In this document: in pieces, positions 55,837 through 63,779 of the stretch
Layout: the number at the start of each line of letters is the position of its first letter
Numbering within the stretch: the stretch's first letter is position 1
Assembly: GCA_903844735.1 (NCBI GenBank)
Contig: CAIMUX010000003.1
Location: 36,207 to 100,206 of the forward strand
DNA from: Candidatus Eiseniibacteriota bacterium
GTDB taxonomy: Bacteria > Eisenbacteria > RBG-16-71-46 > CAIMUX01
DNA length: 64,000 nucleotides
Reading direction: 5' to 3'
Translations under genes and position numbers: made by a program
Notes under the pieces: generated by a model
Seen by the model: only the letters and a program-made list of their open reading frames with translations
Told to the model about the DNA's origin: nothing
Database searches by the model: none

Positions 55837-56432
55837 GGCGCCATCTCCGGTAACCCTAGGACCTTCACTCCGGCCGCCGCCTCTGCGGACCCCGGGGCCA
55901 TCAGCCCTGGCGCAACCCCCGACGGCCCTGCAGGCCCGCGCATCCCGAACTCAACCGCAGGGACCACGCGCATCACACCGGCCGCCTCATGGATCGCATC
56001 GAGAATCTGCCGGTATCCTGTGCAACGACACAGCGAGCCGGCCATCGCCTCACGCACCGCTGCCTCGTCAGGGTCGGGATTCTCGGCGAGCAGACCGATG
56101 GCGGTCATGATCATGCCCGGCGTGCAGAAGCCGCACTGCACGGCGGTGTGCTTGAGAAATGCCGCCTGGAGCGGATGGAGATGCTCGGCGTCGCCGATCC
56201 CCTCGATGGTGATGATCTCGCGGCCGTCCGCCTCGACGGCGAGCATCAGGCAGGAATTGACCGCCCGGCCGTCGACCAGCACCATGCACGCGCCGCACTC
56301 CCCTTCGTTACAGCCTTCCTTCGCTCCGGTGAGGTCGAGCGTATCGCGCAGGAAGGCGAGCAGCGTCTGGTTGGGCTCCACATCGTGGCGCTCGTCCTGA
56401 CCGTTGACTCGCAGGGAAATTGTTGTACTCAT
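55833..56432 (-). CDS. 2Fe-2S subunit of the xanthine-dehydrogenase-family hydroxylase
   Basis: 199 residues from the ATG at 56432, preceded by GAGGAGAACC. The plant-type cluster uses Cys41, 46, 49 and 61 (GCNEGECGACM ... SC) and the second cluster Cys100, 103, 135 and 137 (QCGFCTPGM ... LCRCTG). The usual subunit ends near residue 160; here a 40-residue Ala/Pro/Gly-rich tail continues to the overlap with the molybdenum subunit gene. It carries electrons between the molybdenum and FAD subunits. It is separated from the FAD gene by a toxin-antitoxin pair. Confidence 0.94.
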   Translation of the reverse strand: MSTTISLRVNGQDERHDVEPNQTLLAFLRDTLDLTGAKEGCNEGECGACMVLVDGRAVNSCLMLAVEADGREIITIEGIGDAEHLHPLQAAFLKHTAVQCGFCTPGMIMTAIGLLAENPDPDEAAVREAMAGSLCRCTGYRQILDAIHEAAGVMRVVPAVEFGMRGPAGPSGVAPGLMAPGSAEAAAGVKVLGLPEMAP

Positions 56433-56469
56433 GGTTCTCCTCGCGTAGGCCCGCTCAACCATCATGCCC

Positions 56470-56612
56470 TCAGGCATTGCCGGTAACCGGCATCACGGAG
56501 ATCAGATCCCTGTCCACGACCGGGCGCACGTCATCGGCCGTCATCGTCGCGAGGGCGACCTCTTCCCCGCTTGGTGACTCGATTCCAGCATGGACTCGTG
56601 TCGGTCCGGCGA
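56470..56612 (-). pseudogene. Possible 3' remnant of an unidentified gene
   Basis: Between the ParE-like stop and the 2Fe-2S gene a coding-like frame reads VHAGIESPSGEEVALATMTA, then DDVRPVVDRDLISVMPVTG and a stop at 56470. It has no plausible start of its own outside the toxin gene. It looks like the end of a protein whose front part was displaced when the toxin-antitoxin pair entered the operon. Family not recognised. Confidence 0.35.
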
Positions 56613-56909
56613 TCACCGACGACCAACCCAGTAGAACGGCCGCCGCTTCAGATTCATGACCGCGAGGATTCGGACTTGTTGGGAAGTAACCCTGTAGATG
56701 AGAGCATAAGGGAATCGAGCCACCAGGCGACGTCGAACATCCCCGCGGACCACCACCCCCACATTCGGATGGTCCAGAAACGAATCCGAGCTCCTCTGCA
56801 CCTCAGTCAGAAACGCGACCCCAAGACCGAGGAACTCCCGTTCGTAATACTGGGCGGCATCGTTCAGCTCGAGATCCGCCAGAGCCTGAAAAACAACGTG
56901 ACGGCTCAA
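56613..56909 (-). CDS. ParE/RelE-type toxin
   Basis: 98 residues: VVFQALADLELNDAAQYYER, LDHPNVGVVVRGDVRRRLV, PYALIYRVTSQQVRILAVM and NLKRRPFYWVGRR, the layout of ParE/RelE-fold toxins. It follows the antidote gene with a four-base overlap, the usual antitoxin-first order. It lies between the FAD and 2Fe-2S subunit genes of the molybdenum hydroxylase, so it is an insertion into that operon. Confidence 0.9.
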   Translation of the reverse strand: MSRHVVFQALADLELNDAAQYYEREFLGLGVAFLTEVQRSSDSFLDHPNVGVVVRGDVRRRLVARFPYALIYRVTSQQVRILAVMNLKRRPFYWVGRR

Positions 56910-57130
56910 CTCAACCGAGCCCTAGCATCGCGATAGACGTCGGAGGCGTCGCGGCCGGCGCTTGGATCAGCGTCGAGCTCGGCGTCACGTCGAAGCGCTT
57001 CCTCGATCCACATCTCCGCGTTCTCCTCTGTCGAGAGAGTCTCAAGGCTCTCAATCAGCCTGCCTGCAAGTCGGGCCCGGGATCGCGGATCGAGCCGGAG
57101 CGCAGCTACTTCGATTTCTTCGTTTGTCAT
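56906..57130 (-). CDS. Antitoxin (addiction module antidote protein)
   Basis: 74 residues: EEIEVAALRLDPRSRARLAG, RLIESLETLSTEENAEMWIE and RRDAELDADPSAGRDASDVY. It matches the addiction-module component family paired with ParE-like toxins. The short conserved pattern of a small acidic protein with a C-terminal Asp/Arg-rich tail is expected. It precedes and overlaps the toxin gene; the 99 bases back to the FAD subunit gene could hold its promoter. Confidence 0.9.
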   Translation of the reverse strand: MTNEEIEVAALRLDPRSRARLAGRLIESLETLSTEENAEMWIEEALRRDAELDADPSAGRDASDVYRDARARLS

Positions 57131-57229
57131 GGCTTGATTCTACCTCATTCGACCGACCGTGGATTTGGCGTTGTATCTCCCGGCGCTCCGCGGTGCCGGG
57201 GGCCTTCGTCCGCGTCGCCGCCCCAACCG

Positions 57230-58111
57230 TTACCACACCCATGCCTGCGCCAGCGCCGCGGCGCCGCGTGCCACTAAAACCCCGACCATGTCCCGGCGAT
57301 ACTCAGCCGTTCCCCGCATGTCCGTGATCGGTGAACAGCTCGCCCGGGCGATCTCGGCGGCCCGACCGATCGTCGCGGCCCAGCCGTGGCCGCCGGCCCC
57401 GCCGGCGCCCTCGGCATCCAGAAGCGCCTCCGCGTCGCGAACACGCAGCGGGACCGGCGCCACCGCAGAGAGCGCGATCCGGTAGCGTGGCGGCGATGCA
57501 CCGTTGGAGCACGCGACCAAAACACCGACGGTTGCAAGGTCCATCCCTCGCCGCCGCGAAAGCCGCAAGTACGACCCGCGCCACACGGCTGCACGGGGTA
57601 GCACAACTTCAGTGACCAGCTCGCCGGGGCGCAACAGCGTTCGTCCCGGACCGGTGAAGAACTCGTTCACGGGAAGCTCTCTGGCGCCGTCCGCTCCCAC
57701 CGTCCTCACCAGTCCGTCAAGGACGAGCAGGGCGACAGCCGTGTCCGCCGCCGGAGAGGCGTTGCAGATGTTGCCCACCAGGGTGGCCCGATTGCGCAGC
57801 GGGCGCGCGCCGACCACCCGCGCGCATTCGGCAAGGAGCGGGAAGTCGGCCCGAACGACGGGGTCGGTCTCGATCACGGCCAGCGGAACAGCAGCGCCGA
57901 TGACAAGACCGGCCTCGGTCTCACGGATCCGGTCCAGACCGCCGACCCCCTTGATATCGATGATCGTCGCGGGTGCCCGCCGGCCGAGTCGCATTTGCGG
58001 CAACAGATCGGTGCCGCCGGCGAAGTAGGCGCATGCAGGCCTCTCACGCCAAAGGTCGAGCGCCTCCCCCACGGTCCGCGCAGCGACGTATTCGAAATGC
58101 GGCAGCGGCAT
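57230..58111 (-). CDS. FAD-binding subunit of the xanthine-dehydrogenase-family hydroxylase
   Basis: 293 residues (CoxM/XdhB type). FAD motifs YFAGGTDLLPQMR near residue 30 and LRNRATLVGNICNASPAADT near 105; a C-terminal domain with GMDLATVGVLVA. It passes electrons from the 2Fe-2S subunit to the acceptor. In most operons of this family the 2Fe-2S gene follows directly; here about 800 bases with a toxin-antitoxin pair intervene. The DUF35 gene lies 44 bases upstream. Confidence 0.93.
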   Translation of the reverse strand: MPLPHFEYVAARTVGEALDLWRERPACAYFAGGTDLLPQMRLGRRAPATIIDIKGVGGLDRIRETEAGLVIGAAVPLAVIETDPVVRADFPLLAECARVVGARPLRNRATLVGNICNASPAADTAVALLVLDGLVRTVGADGARELPVNEFFTGPGRTLLRPGELVTEVVLPRAAVWRGSYLRLSRRRGMDLATVGVLVACSNGASPPRYRIALSAVAPVPLRVRDAEALLDAEGAGGAGGHGWAATIGRAAEIARASCSPITDMRGTAEYRRDMVGVLVARGAAALAQAWVW

Positions 58112-58155
58112 GGAACCCTCCGTCTACACAGCCATCGCGGAGAATGGTCCCCAGA

Positions 58156-58551
58156 TCACGCCTCGAACAACTGCAGGCCGTAGAAGTCCCGGCCGACGAG
58201 CTCGCGCACCAGCCCCGACTTCGCGATCAGCCGTGCACCGGACTGCGGGTCGGCCACCATGAGCTGGCCGGCGGCACGCAGGCCGTTGTCGAACTCGACA
58301 ATGCCGAAGGCTATGCTCGGCCGGTCAATCCCCTCGGGCAGAGCGTAGATCCTAGTCCAGCTCAACAGCCGGCACGGTCCGCCCATGGGCACCTTCTCGA
58401 AATCCGGGAACACGGCTTCCGACGGGTCCCGCCGGTTGCGACAACCCTTGCACACCATCGGCGCCGGATGGTAGAGCACCCCGCACTTCGGGCATCGGTA
58501 GGCGTAGACATTGCGGTCCTCGGCATACAGGTCTCTGGTGGAAACCATCAT
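58156..58551 (-). CDS. DUF35 zinc-ribbon/OB-fold protein
   Basis: 131 residues. An N-terminal rubredoxin-like zinc ribbon (CPKCGVLYHP ... CKGCRNRRD) is followed by an OB-fold with LLSWTRIYALPEG, a layout typical of DUF35 proteins. These form complexes with thiolase-fold enzymes and bring acyl-CoA to the active site. The start directly follows the stop of the thiolase-like gene (TAG ATG), so the two surely form a complex. Confidence 0.92.
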   Translation of the reverse strand: MMVSTRDLYAEDRNVYAYRCPKCGVLYHPAPMVCKGCRNRRDPSEAVFPDFEKVPMGGPCRLLSWTRIYALPEGIDRPSIAFGIVEFDNGLRAAGQLMVADPQSGARLIAKSGLVRELVGRDFYGLQLFEA

Positions 58552-59733
58552 CTACTCCTTAGCCAGAATCGTGGCGACCACGTTATTGCCAAAGCCGCCG
58601 AAATTGACCGCCAGTCCGAACTTCGGCTCGGCCACTTGACGACCCGCCTCGGCCTGGCCGCGCAGTTGTTTGACTAGTTCGTGAATCTGCGACACGCCGG
58701 TCGCGCCGACCGGGTGGCCCTTGGCTTTCAGCCCTCCGGAGGTGTTGATCGGGATCCGCCCCGTCACCTCGGTCTCGCCGCGCTCGATCGCCGCCTTCGC
58801 CTGGCCCCGCTCGAAGAACCCGACCTCCTCGCTTTCCGCCACCTCGAGGATGAGGAACGCATCGTGGAGTTCAGCCAGCGAGATCTCCTTCGGCCCGATT
58901 CCGGCCATGGCATAGGCGCGCTCAGCGGCCATCCGCACGGCCTTGAGGTCGAGCATATCGGCCCGATTGTGCACGCAGTGGGTGTCGGTCGCCTGGCCGA
59001 TTCCGGCGATGCGCACCGGCACGTGCTTGGTGAAGCGGCTCGCCACATCCAGACCGCAGAGCACGACGGCGGCGGCGCCGTCCGACACCGGGCAGAAGTC
59101 GTACAGACGCAGCGGGTCGGCCATGATCGGGTTGACCACGTCGCGATGCGGACCATCCCAGATGCCGCTCAGCGTGGCCGACTCCTCGATGTGGGCGAAA
59201 GGATTGAGCGAGGCGTTGCGATGAGCCTTGACCGCGAGGGTCGCTAGATGTTTTTCGGTGAGGCCGTAACGTTCCACGTAGGCGCGGGCGAAGATCCCGG
59301 CGAACGCCGGCAGCGTCAGTCCGTAGGCGTATTCCGCGTCGGGGTGGGACAGCGTGGCGACGAAATCGGTCGCCTTCCAACCAGTGACCTCGCGCATCCG
59401 CTCCCCGCCGACGACCAACACCACATCGGCCATACCCGAGGCGATCGCCATGTATCCGCACTTCACCGCCGAAGACCCGGATGCCGGGCCGTTCTCGATC
59501 AACTCCGCCATGGCGGGTTCGAGAAAGATCCGGCTCACGAGCGAGGAGGCGATCCCGGTCTGATGGTTGATCGCACTGCCGCCCATGTTGGCGACGAAGA
59601 CCTGGTCGATCCCGTCCGTGATGCCCGCATCCTTCATCGCCTCCAGCGCAGCCCAGGACATGATGTCGACGAGGTCAAAGTCCATGCGCCCGAACTTGGT
59701 GTGTCCGATCCCGACGATTCCAACCTGTCTCAT
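58552..59733 (-). CDS. Thiolase-fold protein lacking the nucleophile Cys, Ltp2-like putative retro-aldolase
   Basis: 393 residues of the SCP2/Ltp thiolase group: RQVGIVGIGHTKFG start, ENGPASGSSAVKCG, and KAKGHPVGATGVSQ with His340. The usual catalytic Cys (ENGCASG) is replaced by Pro83, and the C-terminal second Cys position reads NFGGFGNN. Thiolysis or condensation is therefore unlikely. In steroid-degrading bacteria, Ltp2 with the same loss, bound to a DUF35 protein, acts as an acyl-CoA retro-aldolase. The adjacent DUF35 gene and the overlapping GNAT-like gene suggest such an aldolase step in this catabolic unit. Confidence 0.88.
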   Translation of the reverse strand: MRQVGIVGIGHTKFGRMDFDLVDIMSWAALEAMKDAGITDGIDQVFVANMGGSAINHQTGIASSLVSRIFLEPAMAELIENGPASGSSAVKCGYMAIASGMADVVLVVGGERMREVTGWKATDFVATLSHPDAEYAYGLTLPAFAGIFARAYVERYGLTEKHLATLAVKAHRNASLNPFAHIEESATLSGIWDGPHRDVVNPIMADPLRLYDFCPVSDGAAAVVLCGLDVASRFTKHVPVRIAGIGQATDTHCVHNRADMLDLKAVRMAAERAYAMAGIGPKEISLAELHDAFLILEVAESEEVGFFERGQAKAAIERGETEVTGRIPINTSGGLKAKGHPVGATGVSQIHELVKQLRGQAEAGRQVAEPKFGLAVNFGGFGNNVVATILAKE

Positions 59734-60404
59734 CGTTTGTACCCCGGAATCTGCGGGTACTCATCGGGAAGGATGAGCTCATCCGCGGTCGCGAGAATCT
59801 CCGGCGGCACCGGGCGCGTCCCGGCAACCAGCCGCGGCTTGTACATATCGTAGAGCGCGCGGGTGAGCACGTACGACGGCGCGCCGCCGAGTTCGTGCTG
59901 GAGCTCAGGGCGGGATTCGAGCTGGTACTCGATCATCCAACGCTTGAAGCCGATGAAACTCTCGGCGACGATGAAGACCTCGTCCTGGCCGAGATACTCC
60001 ATGTGGTACTCCATCTTGGCCGCAAACATGTGAGCGCCGCACCGCAGCCCGCGATGGATGGTCAGCGTGTGATAGCTCATACCGCGCTTCTCGTCGATCA
60101 TCCGGCCGTTGACGATGCTGGCGATCACGCCGTCGATCGTTCCGACCAGACAGTACGGGTCGACGACGCGATGGATGTACTGCCCGAGCAGCTCGGCGTA
60201 CATCCGCGACGCCACGATGTCGTAGAAGTCCTTGCGAACCCTGGCCAGCGGTTCGACCGCCTCGAGCAGCGCCGGGAAGTCGTCGTGCCTGGCTTGGCGG
60301 ATGACCAGGGGCTGGCCCGAGGCGACCACGATGTACTTGGGCGGATACGGGGGCATCGGGCGCTCCGGAGGCCGGAGTCTCTTTTCGAGCTCGTCTAAGA
60401 TCAT
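59730..60404 (-). CDS. GNAT-like acyltransferase of unknown role
   Basis: 224 residues from the ATG at 60404, preceded by AAGGAG. A proline-rich start (RPPERPMPPYPPKY) precedes a GNAT-like fold: VIRQARHDDFPALLEAV, LVGTIDGVIASIVNGRMID, SYHTLTIHRGLRCGAHMF. The acetyl-CoA loop is not obvious, so the fold is tentative. Its stop overlaps the thiolase-like start by four bases; it is the first gene of the unit. Function unknown. Confidence 0.55.
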   Translation of the reverse strand: MILDELEKRLRPPERPMPPYPPKYIVVASGQPLVIRQARHDDFPALLEAVEPLARVRKDFYDIVASRMYAELLGQYIHRVVDPYCLVGTIDGVIASIVNGRMIDEKRGMSYHTLTIHRGLRCGAHMFAAKMEYHMEYLGQDEVFIVAESFIGFKRWMIEYQLESRPELQHELGGAPSYVLTRALYDMYKPRLVAGTRPVPPEILATADELILPDEYPQIPGYKR

Positions 60405-60852
60405 GAAGCGGCTCCTTCTGCTGGCGGATCTGCACCGCGTTGATCGGCGGCATTTGTCGTGGGGTGCCCGTCGGGCCTGAACGACAATCCTATGCCTTCC
60501 GGGCGATGATCGCAAGAAGACCGGGCTCACGAACGGGCATCTTCATCCTCCCACAAATCAACCACGCAACGACATCGCAGGCTGTCAATGTGTTGCGACG
60601 CATGCCGTTCGCAGAGCGGATTTCGGTGCTGTCTCCATCGGCGACCCGCCTTGACCGGCAAAACGGGGCGCATGTGTGATATTCTGCTCTGCGGTCTCCG
60701 GATCGGCGCGCAGATCGGTTTGCGGGAAAGCAGATTCTCTCCCGCCGCGCGCTCGGCGGGAGACAGGGACGGGTCTGCCGGCAGGGCACCACGGCGCATT
60801 CGGCGATCACGCGGGCCCTCTGGCTGGAGCACGAGACCGAAGGGAGACAATC
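60405..60852. other. Divergent intergenic region
   Basis: It separates the minus-strand catabolic unit from the plus-strand lipoprotein gene. Frames running through it lack known motifs. An imperfect inverted repeat with CGCAAC (about 60566) and GTTGCG (about 60593) lies between the two starts and might be an operator. No promoter could be chosen with confidence. Confidence 0.5.
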
Positions 60853-62976
60853 ATGAGACGATGCGGATGGCATGGAGCCCTGCTTGCGGCTGCTCCACTG
60901 GTGGTTCTTGCCCTACTGATCGGATCCTGCGGCGGTGACGATAATCCAACTGCGTCAGGAGATACCACTGCGCCGGCGGTCGCGATCCTGGCCGTCGGTA
61001 CGGTCACCTCGACCTCGGTGCAGTTGACCTGGATCGCCCCGGGTGATGACGGTGTCACCGGCACCGCAGCTCAGTACGACATTCGGTACTCGACCTCGGC
61101 AATCACCGCGGCGAACTTCGCGTTGGCCACGGCGGTAACCGGTGCCCCGACCCCGGCCGTCGCCGGGATTTCCCAGTCGCTGACGGTGAGCGGATTGATT
61201 CCAAACATGCCGTATTACTTCGCGATGAAGACCGTAGACGAGGTTCCGAACTGGTCGGGCCTGTCGAATGTGGTGCAGGCCACCACCGCGGCGGGATCCG
61301 GAGATATGACGCCGCCGACGGCGGTGATCCTGGCCGCGGGCATGGTGACCACAACCTCGGTGCAGTTGACCTGGACCTCCCCGGGTGACGACGGTATCAC
61401 CGGCACCGCCGCTCAGTACAACATCCGGTATTCGACCTCGGCAATCACCGCGGCGAACTTCGCGTTGGCGACGGCGGTGACCGGTGCCCCGATTCCTACC
61501 GTCGCCGGAACTTCCCAGTCGGTGACGGTGAGCGGATTGGTTCCGAACACGCCGTATTACTTCGCGCTGAAGACAGCCGACGAGGTTCCGAACTGGTCGA
61601 GCCTGTCGAATGTGGTGCAGGCCACCACCGGCGCGGCCACCGGAGACATGACGCCACCGGCGGCGACAACGAGCCTGGCCGCGGGGGCCGTGACTGCGAC
61701 CTCGGTACAGTTGAACTGGACCTCCCCGGGTGACGACGGCATCACCGGCACCGCGGCTCAGTACGACATCCGGTATTCGACCTCGGCGATCACCGCGGCG
61801 AACTTCGAGTTGGCGACGACGGTGACCGGTGCTCCGACCCCGGCTGTGGCCGGCACCTCCCAGTCGGTAACCGTGAGCGGGTTGATTCCGAACACGCCGT
61901 ATTACTTTGCGATGAAGACCGCGGACGAGGTTCCGAATTGGTCGGGTCTGTCGAATGTGGTGTTGGCCACCACCGAGGCGGGAACCGGAGACACGACGCC
62001 GCCGGCGGCCGTCACCGATCTTGACGCCACTCCCGCCGATTCGACCGATATCTTGCTGAACTGGACTGCGCCCGGAGATGATGGAAGCCTGGGCACGGCA
62101 CACACGTACGACATTCGTTACTCGACGGCGAACATCACGACGGAGGCGAACTGGACCGCGGCCACGCAGGTGTCCGGGGAGCCAACTCCCACCGCTGTTT
62201 CCACCACCCACAGCATGCATGTTACCGGCCTGCTCCCGGACACCGATTATTTTTTCGCCATGAAGACCTCCGACGAGGTGCCCAACACCTCGGCGCTCTC
62301 GAATGTCGCCGCGGCGCACACTCCCACGGGGCCCACCAATCCTCCCGCGATCTCCGCGATTGATTTGCCTGACTCGGTTTGTATAAACAGCAGCGACAAC
62401 TATGCGCAGACGGCCAAGTTGCTAGCAGATGGTCAGTTGCAGATGGCCCACGGGTGGAGTAGCCTGGCGACGACATTCTTCGCACAGCTCGACGATGCCA
62501 ACTGGCACCAAACCGGCGATTGCTGGGATTACACATATGACATCTTCACCTGTAGCGTCGACTTCCACGCGTGCGAGACCGGATCCGAGTATGAGTACTC
62601 CATGGCTTACAACGGCTCCTGCTCCGGCCAGAACTATAGCAACTGGGTCGTCTACCGGTCCCGCTTCAACACCAGCACCCGATCCGGGTCCTTCTACATG
62701 TACGCCCCGAGCACGACGGACATCGCTGTCGCGTGGGACTGGGCGGAAGCTGCGGACGAGCTTTCAGGCAGCTACACCTTCACCGTCCCCGTCCAAGCCA
62801 AATGGGTTAGTACTTTTCAGAAGACACCTTGTGCCGGGACGTCGAAGATGTACCAGTGGGACGACGCCGGGAGCAGGTGGTGGCTGGAGAACGACATCGC
62901 CTGGAACTCGGATGGAACCGGCTTCTTCAACACCTACGACGACGCCGGACAGCTTCAGGAGACTCACGTCTGGTGA
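60853..62976 (+). CDS. Fibronectin type III repeat lipoprotein with novel C-terminal domain
   Basis: 707 residues from the ATG at 60853, preceded by AGGGAGA. A lipoprotein signal (LLAAAPLVVLALLIGSC) is followed by four fibronectin type III repeats of about 113 residues, each with SVQLTWIAPGDDG-type, YDIRYSTSAITAANF and PYYFAMKTADEVPNWS blocks. The first three are almost identical; the fourth is diverged. A C-terminal region of about 210 residues (CINSSDNYAQTAKLLADGQL ... DYTYDIFTCSVDFHACETG) resembles no family I know. Likely a surface-displayed adhesion or binding protein. Confidence 0.85.
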   Translation: MRRCGWHGALLAAAPLVVLALLIGSCGGDDNPTASGDTTAPAVAILAVGTVTSTSVQLTWIAPGDDGVTGTAAQYDIRYSTSAITAANFALATAVTGAPTPAVAGISQSLTVSGLIPNMPYYFAMKTVDEVPNWSGLSNVVQATTAAGSGDMTPPTAVILAAGMVTTTSVQLTWTSPGDDGITGTAAQYNIRYSTSAITAANFALATAVTGAPIPTVAGTSQSVTVSGLVPNTPYYFALKTADEVPNWSSLSNVVQATTGAATGDMTPPAATTSLAAGAVTATSVQLNWTSPGDDGITGTAAQYDIRYSTSAITAANFELATTVTGAPTPAVAGTSQSVTVSGLIPNTPYYFAMKTADEVPNWSGLSNVVLATTEAGTGDTTPPAAVTDLDATPADSTDILLNWTAPGDDGSLGTAHTYDIRYSTANITTEANWTAATQVSGEPTPTAVSTTHSMHVTGLLPDTDYFFAMKTSDEVPNTSALSNVAAAHTPTGPTNPPAISAIDLPDSVCINSSDNYAQTAKLLADGQLQMAHGWSSLATTFFAQLDDANWHQTGDCWDYTYDIFTCSVDFHACETGSEYEYSMAYNGSCSGQNYSNWVVYRSRFNTSTRSGSFYMYAPSTTDIAVAWDWAEAADELSGSYTFTVPVQAKWVSTFQKTPCAGTSKMYQWDDAGSRWWLENDIAWNSDGTGFFNTYDDAGQLQETHVW
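60961..62340 (+). repeat. About 342-bp direct repeats encoding fibronectin domains
   Basis: Units begin near 60980, 61321, 61663 and 62008. The first three share long identical stretches; the fourth keeps only the domain pattern. Recent internal duplication or gene conversion is likely, and assembly could have collapsed or expanded the count. Confidence 0.8.
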
Positions 62977-63008
62977 GCTGACCCTGGAGTAGTCCTCTTC
63001 CTCATGGA

Positions 63009-63035
63009 GGGTGGTGGCTCGGCCGCCACCCTTTT
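63009..63035 (+). terminator. Rho-independent terminator
   Basis: GGGTGGTGGC (63009-63018), loop TCG, GCCGCCACCC (63022-63031) and TTTT follow the fibronectin lipoprotein gene. The stem is 10 base pairs with one G-T pair. Confidence 0.85.
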
Positions 63036-63204
63036 CTGCTACCTACCGTCTGCGACAGTCATTGAGGAGGACGACCTCACATCTCCGTATCCGCCCGGCG
63101 AAGCACACCTGCCGGCTGAACTACCGAGGACGTAGGCTGGTCATGTGGATCAGGCGTGGGCACAGAGGGAAAAGGTCGGAGCGCTGGTGTGCCGGAGGCG
63201 TCCC

Positions 63205-63774
63205 CTACGGGGTTACCCCCGGCTTCCATTGGTCGGGCAGCAGCTCGGCGATGCGTCGCTGGGGGTGGGTAGACACCCGACCGAGAACGTCGCGCAGGTA
63301 GGCGTACGGGTCCAGCCCGTGACGGCGAGCGCTCTCGATGACGCTGTAGATCACGGCCGCCCGCTCACCGCCCGCATCGCTACCGGAAAATGTCCAGTTG
63401 TTGCGTCCGATGGCTACACTTCTGAGCGCATTCTCAGCGGCGTTGTTGTCGATTTCGAGGCGCCCATCGTCGAGATAGCGTGTCAGCGCCGTCCAGTGCG
63501 TCAGGGCATATTGCGCCGCCTCCGCGAAGGGGCTCTTAGGGAGCACTTCCTTCTGCTGCGTCTCGAGCCAGGTCTTCAGTTCGTCCAGCCAGGGCTTGGC
63601 CTTTTTCTGCCGGAGCGCACGTCGCGCCGGAGGGGCGAGTCCGCGAGCCTCCTTCTCCACTTGGTAGAGGAGCCGGATGTAGGCGACCGTGGCGAGACTA
63701 CGGATCTGATCCGTCGTCTGGGCCTCATAAAACTTGCGACGGCAATGAGCCTTATCAAGAGCTCTTGATAAGGC
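63205..63774 (-). pseudogene. IS66-family transposase, 3' fragment
   Basis: A continuous frame from the palindrome at 63774 to the stop at 63205. It reads KAHCRRKFYEAQ, LPKSPFAEAAQYALTHW, LDDGRLEIDNNAAENALRSV and SGSDAGGERAAVIYSVIESA, ending near HPQRRIAELLPDQW. These are the C-terminal hallmarks of the IS66 TnpC transposase (normally about 500 residues). The 5' two thirds are missing; the frame breaks exactly at the 36-base palindrome. No TnpA/TnpB genes are seen. Confidence 0.9.
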
Positions 63775-63779
63775 TCATT
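63744..63779. repeat. Perfect 36-bp palindrome at the IS66 break point
   Basis: An uninterrupted inverted repeat centred on GAGCTC, with arms AATGAGCCTTATCAA and its exact complement. Sequences outside the palindrome are not inverted copies of each other. It could be a junction of two IS ends, a strong hairpin, or an assembly artefact. The sequence beyond it (63780-64000) shows no recognisable gene. Confidence 0.9.

Noticed and set aside
53461..58111. Carbon monoxide dehydrogenase (CoxSML) assignment for the three-subunit enzyme
   Set aside because: The active-site loop with a Cys (AYRCSFR type) typical of true CO dehydrogenase is not present; SAYRGFGMQE fits other xanthine-dehydrogenase-family hydroxylases.
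60955..62319. A 454-codon minus-strand frame across the fibronectin repeats
   Set aside because: It is antisense to a lipoprotein with clear domains; its Arg/Gly-rich repeats simply mirror the fibronectin DNA repeats.
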